A DNA stretch of 5,661 nucleotides from Bacteroidota bacterium (GTDB taxonomy: Bacteria; Bacteroidota; Bacteroidia; Chitinophagales; LD1): positions 1 to 5,661 of the forward strand of contig PLSN01000251.1 in NCBI GenBank assembly GCA_003165135.1, read 5' to 3'. The notes below the pieces were generated by a model. It did not search any database and had not been told where the DNA came from. It saw nothing but the letters and a program-made list of their open reading frames with translations. Positions 5,269-5,661 of this stretch are shown here, one piece after another (position 1 is the first letter of the stretch; the number at the start of each line of letters is the position of its first letter). The position numbers and the translations under genes were made by a program.

Positions 5269-5661
5269 TTATTTATCGATCAGCCTGCGGTGATAGTTGA
5301 CCTGTCCGAGATGGTATGCGAGATGACCATATAGATGTATGAGTGTATTTCCGGTACTGCTTTTCTTATTCTGGATATGTAGCGGAAACTCTTTATCCAG
5401 ATCGGTATTGCCCAGACTGCCTAATACATCTATCAGCATGCCGATGGTGGCATCTATATCATCAATTAGCGTATGGCGTTTGATATTGTTTTTCTCAAAT
5501 TCAGCATCTCTATCCCTGATATAGCCGGTCTTGCCCAGCTCAGAACCGATAAAATGATTTAGGTTACCTAACAGGTGAAGTGTCAGATTGCCGGCGGAGT
5601 TGGATATATTGGGCTCTATACGCCAGATATTGGATTCATTAGTATAAAGGCTCAACTCTTC
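5269..5661 (-). CDS. DinB-like (YfiT/DUF1572-type) protein, N-terminus outside the window
   Basis: This minus-strand frame is open to the right edge and codes for 130 residues. The visible product opens with EELSLYTNESNIWRIEP, and GAA GAG precede the TTG at 5653-5655, so the true start is probably outside the window. DinB-superfamily four-helix proteins of the YfiT type bind a metal through histidines and are often thiol-dependent transferases in Gram-positives, but their activity in Bacteroidota is unknown. Numbering from the TTG codon, the signature NSAGNLTLHLLGNLNHFIG covers 19-37 (His27, His34), then GYIRDRDAEF (44-53), and a C-terminal helix HLYGHLAYHLGQVNYHRRL (107-125, His107, His111, His115, His122). 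The histidines at matching positions of the two helices are the likely metal ligands. The stop (5269-5271) is followed nine bases later by the GTG of the membrane protein gene. Confidence 0.85.
   Translation of the reverse strand, partial: EELSLYTNESNIWRIEPNISNSAGNLTLHLLGNLNHFIGSELGKTGYIRDRDAEFEKNNIKRHTLIDDIDATIGMLIDVLGSLGNTDLDKEFPLHIQNKKSSTGNTLIHLYGHLAYHLGQVNYHRRLIDK

Overview
The window looks like a chromosomal segment of a Bacteroidota bacterium, probably Chitinophagaceae-like or a relative. The evidence is moderate GC, a -7 promoter box of the Bacteroidota form TAnnTTTG, a LytS/LytTR-type two-component pair, and outer-membrane, secreted and DinB proteins of types I associate with that phylum. 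The taxonomic call is an inference from family resemblance.

Left part, minus strand: two tandem genes encode Omp85-superfamily (BamA/TamA-like) outer-membrane barrels without POTRA domains. The upstream one (376-1665) is complete. The downstream one (1-281) is cut by the window edge after 93 codons. Their N-termini align without gaps from the first codon and both start with TTG, so this is a tandem duplication with a conserved non-ATG start.

Centre, plus strand: a 282-bp divergent intergenic region (1666-1947) holds two almost identical 13-bp palindromes with centres 22 bp apart, an imperfect direct repeat, and a -7 box so close to the next start codon that the mRNA could be leaderless. It is followed by a compact cluster: a four-TM LytS/YehU-type sensor histidine kinase (1948-3015), a LytTR response regulator overlapping it by 4 bp (3012-3716), and, 29 bp further on, a secreted protein with a CBM9/DOMON-like N-terminal sandwich and a glycine/RGG-rich segment (3746-4627). 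These three are probably co-transcribed. A working hypothesis is that the kinase and regulator control the secreted protein and perhaps the divergent barrel genes through the intergenic palindromes.

Right part, minus strand, convergent with the cluster (8-bp gap): a DinB-like protein whose N-terminus lies outside the window (5269 to the right edge), followed after 9 bp by an unrecognised three-TM protein with a C-terminal soluble domain and a GTG start (4636-5259). No RNA genes, CRISPR arrays, transposases or phage genes are visible, and no gap without a gene exceeds 300 bp.
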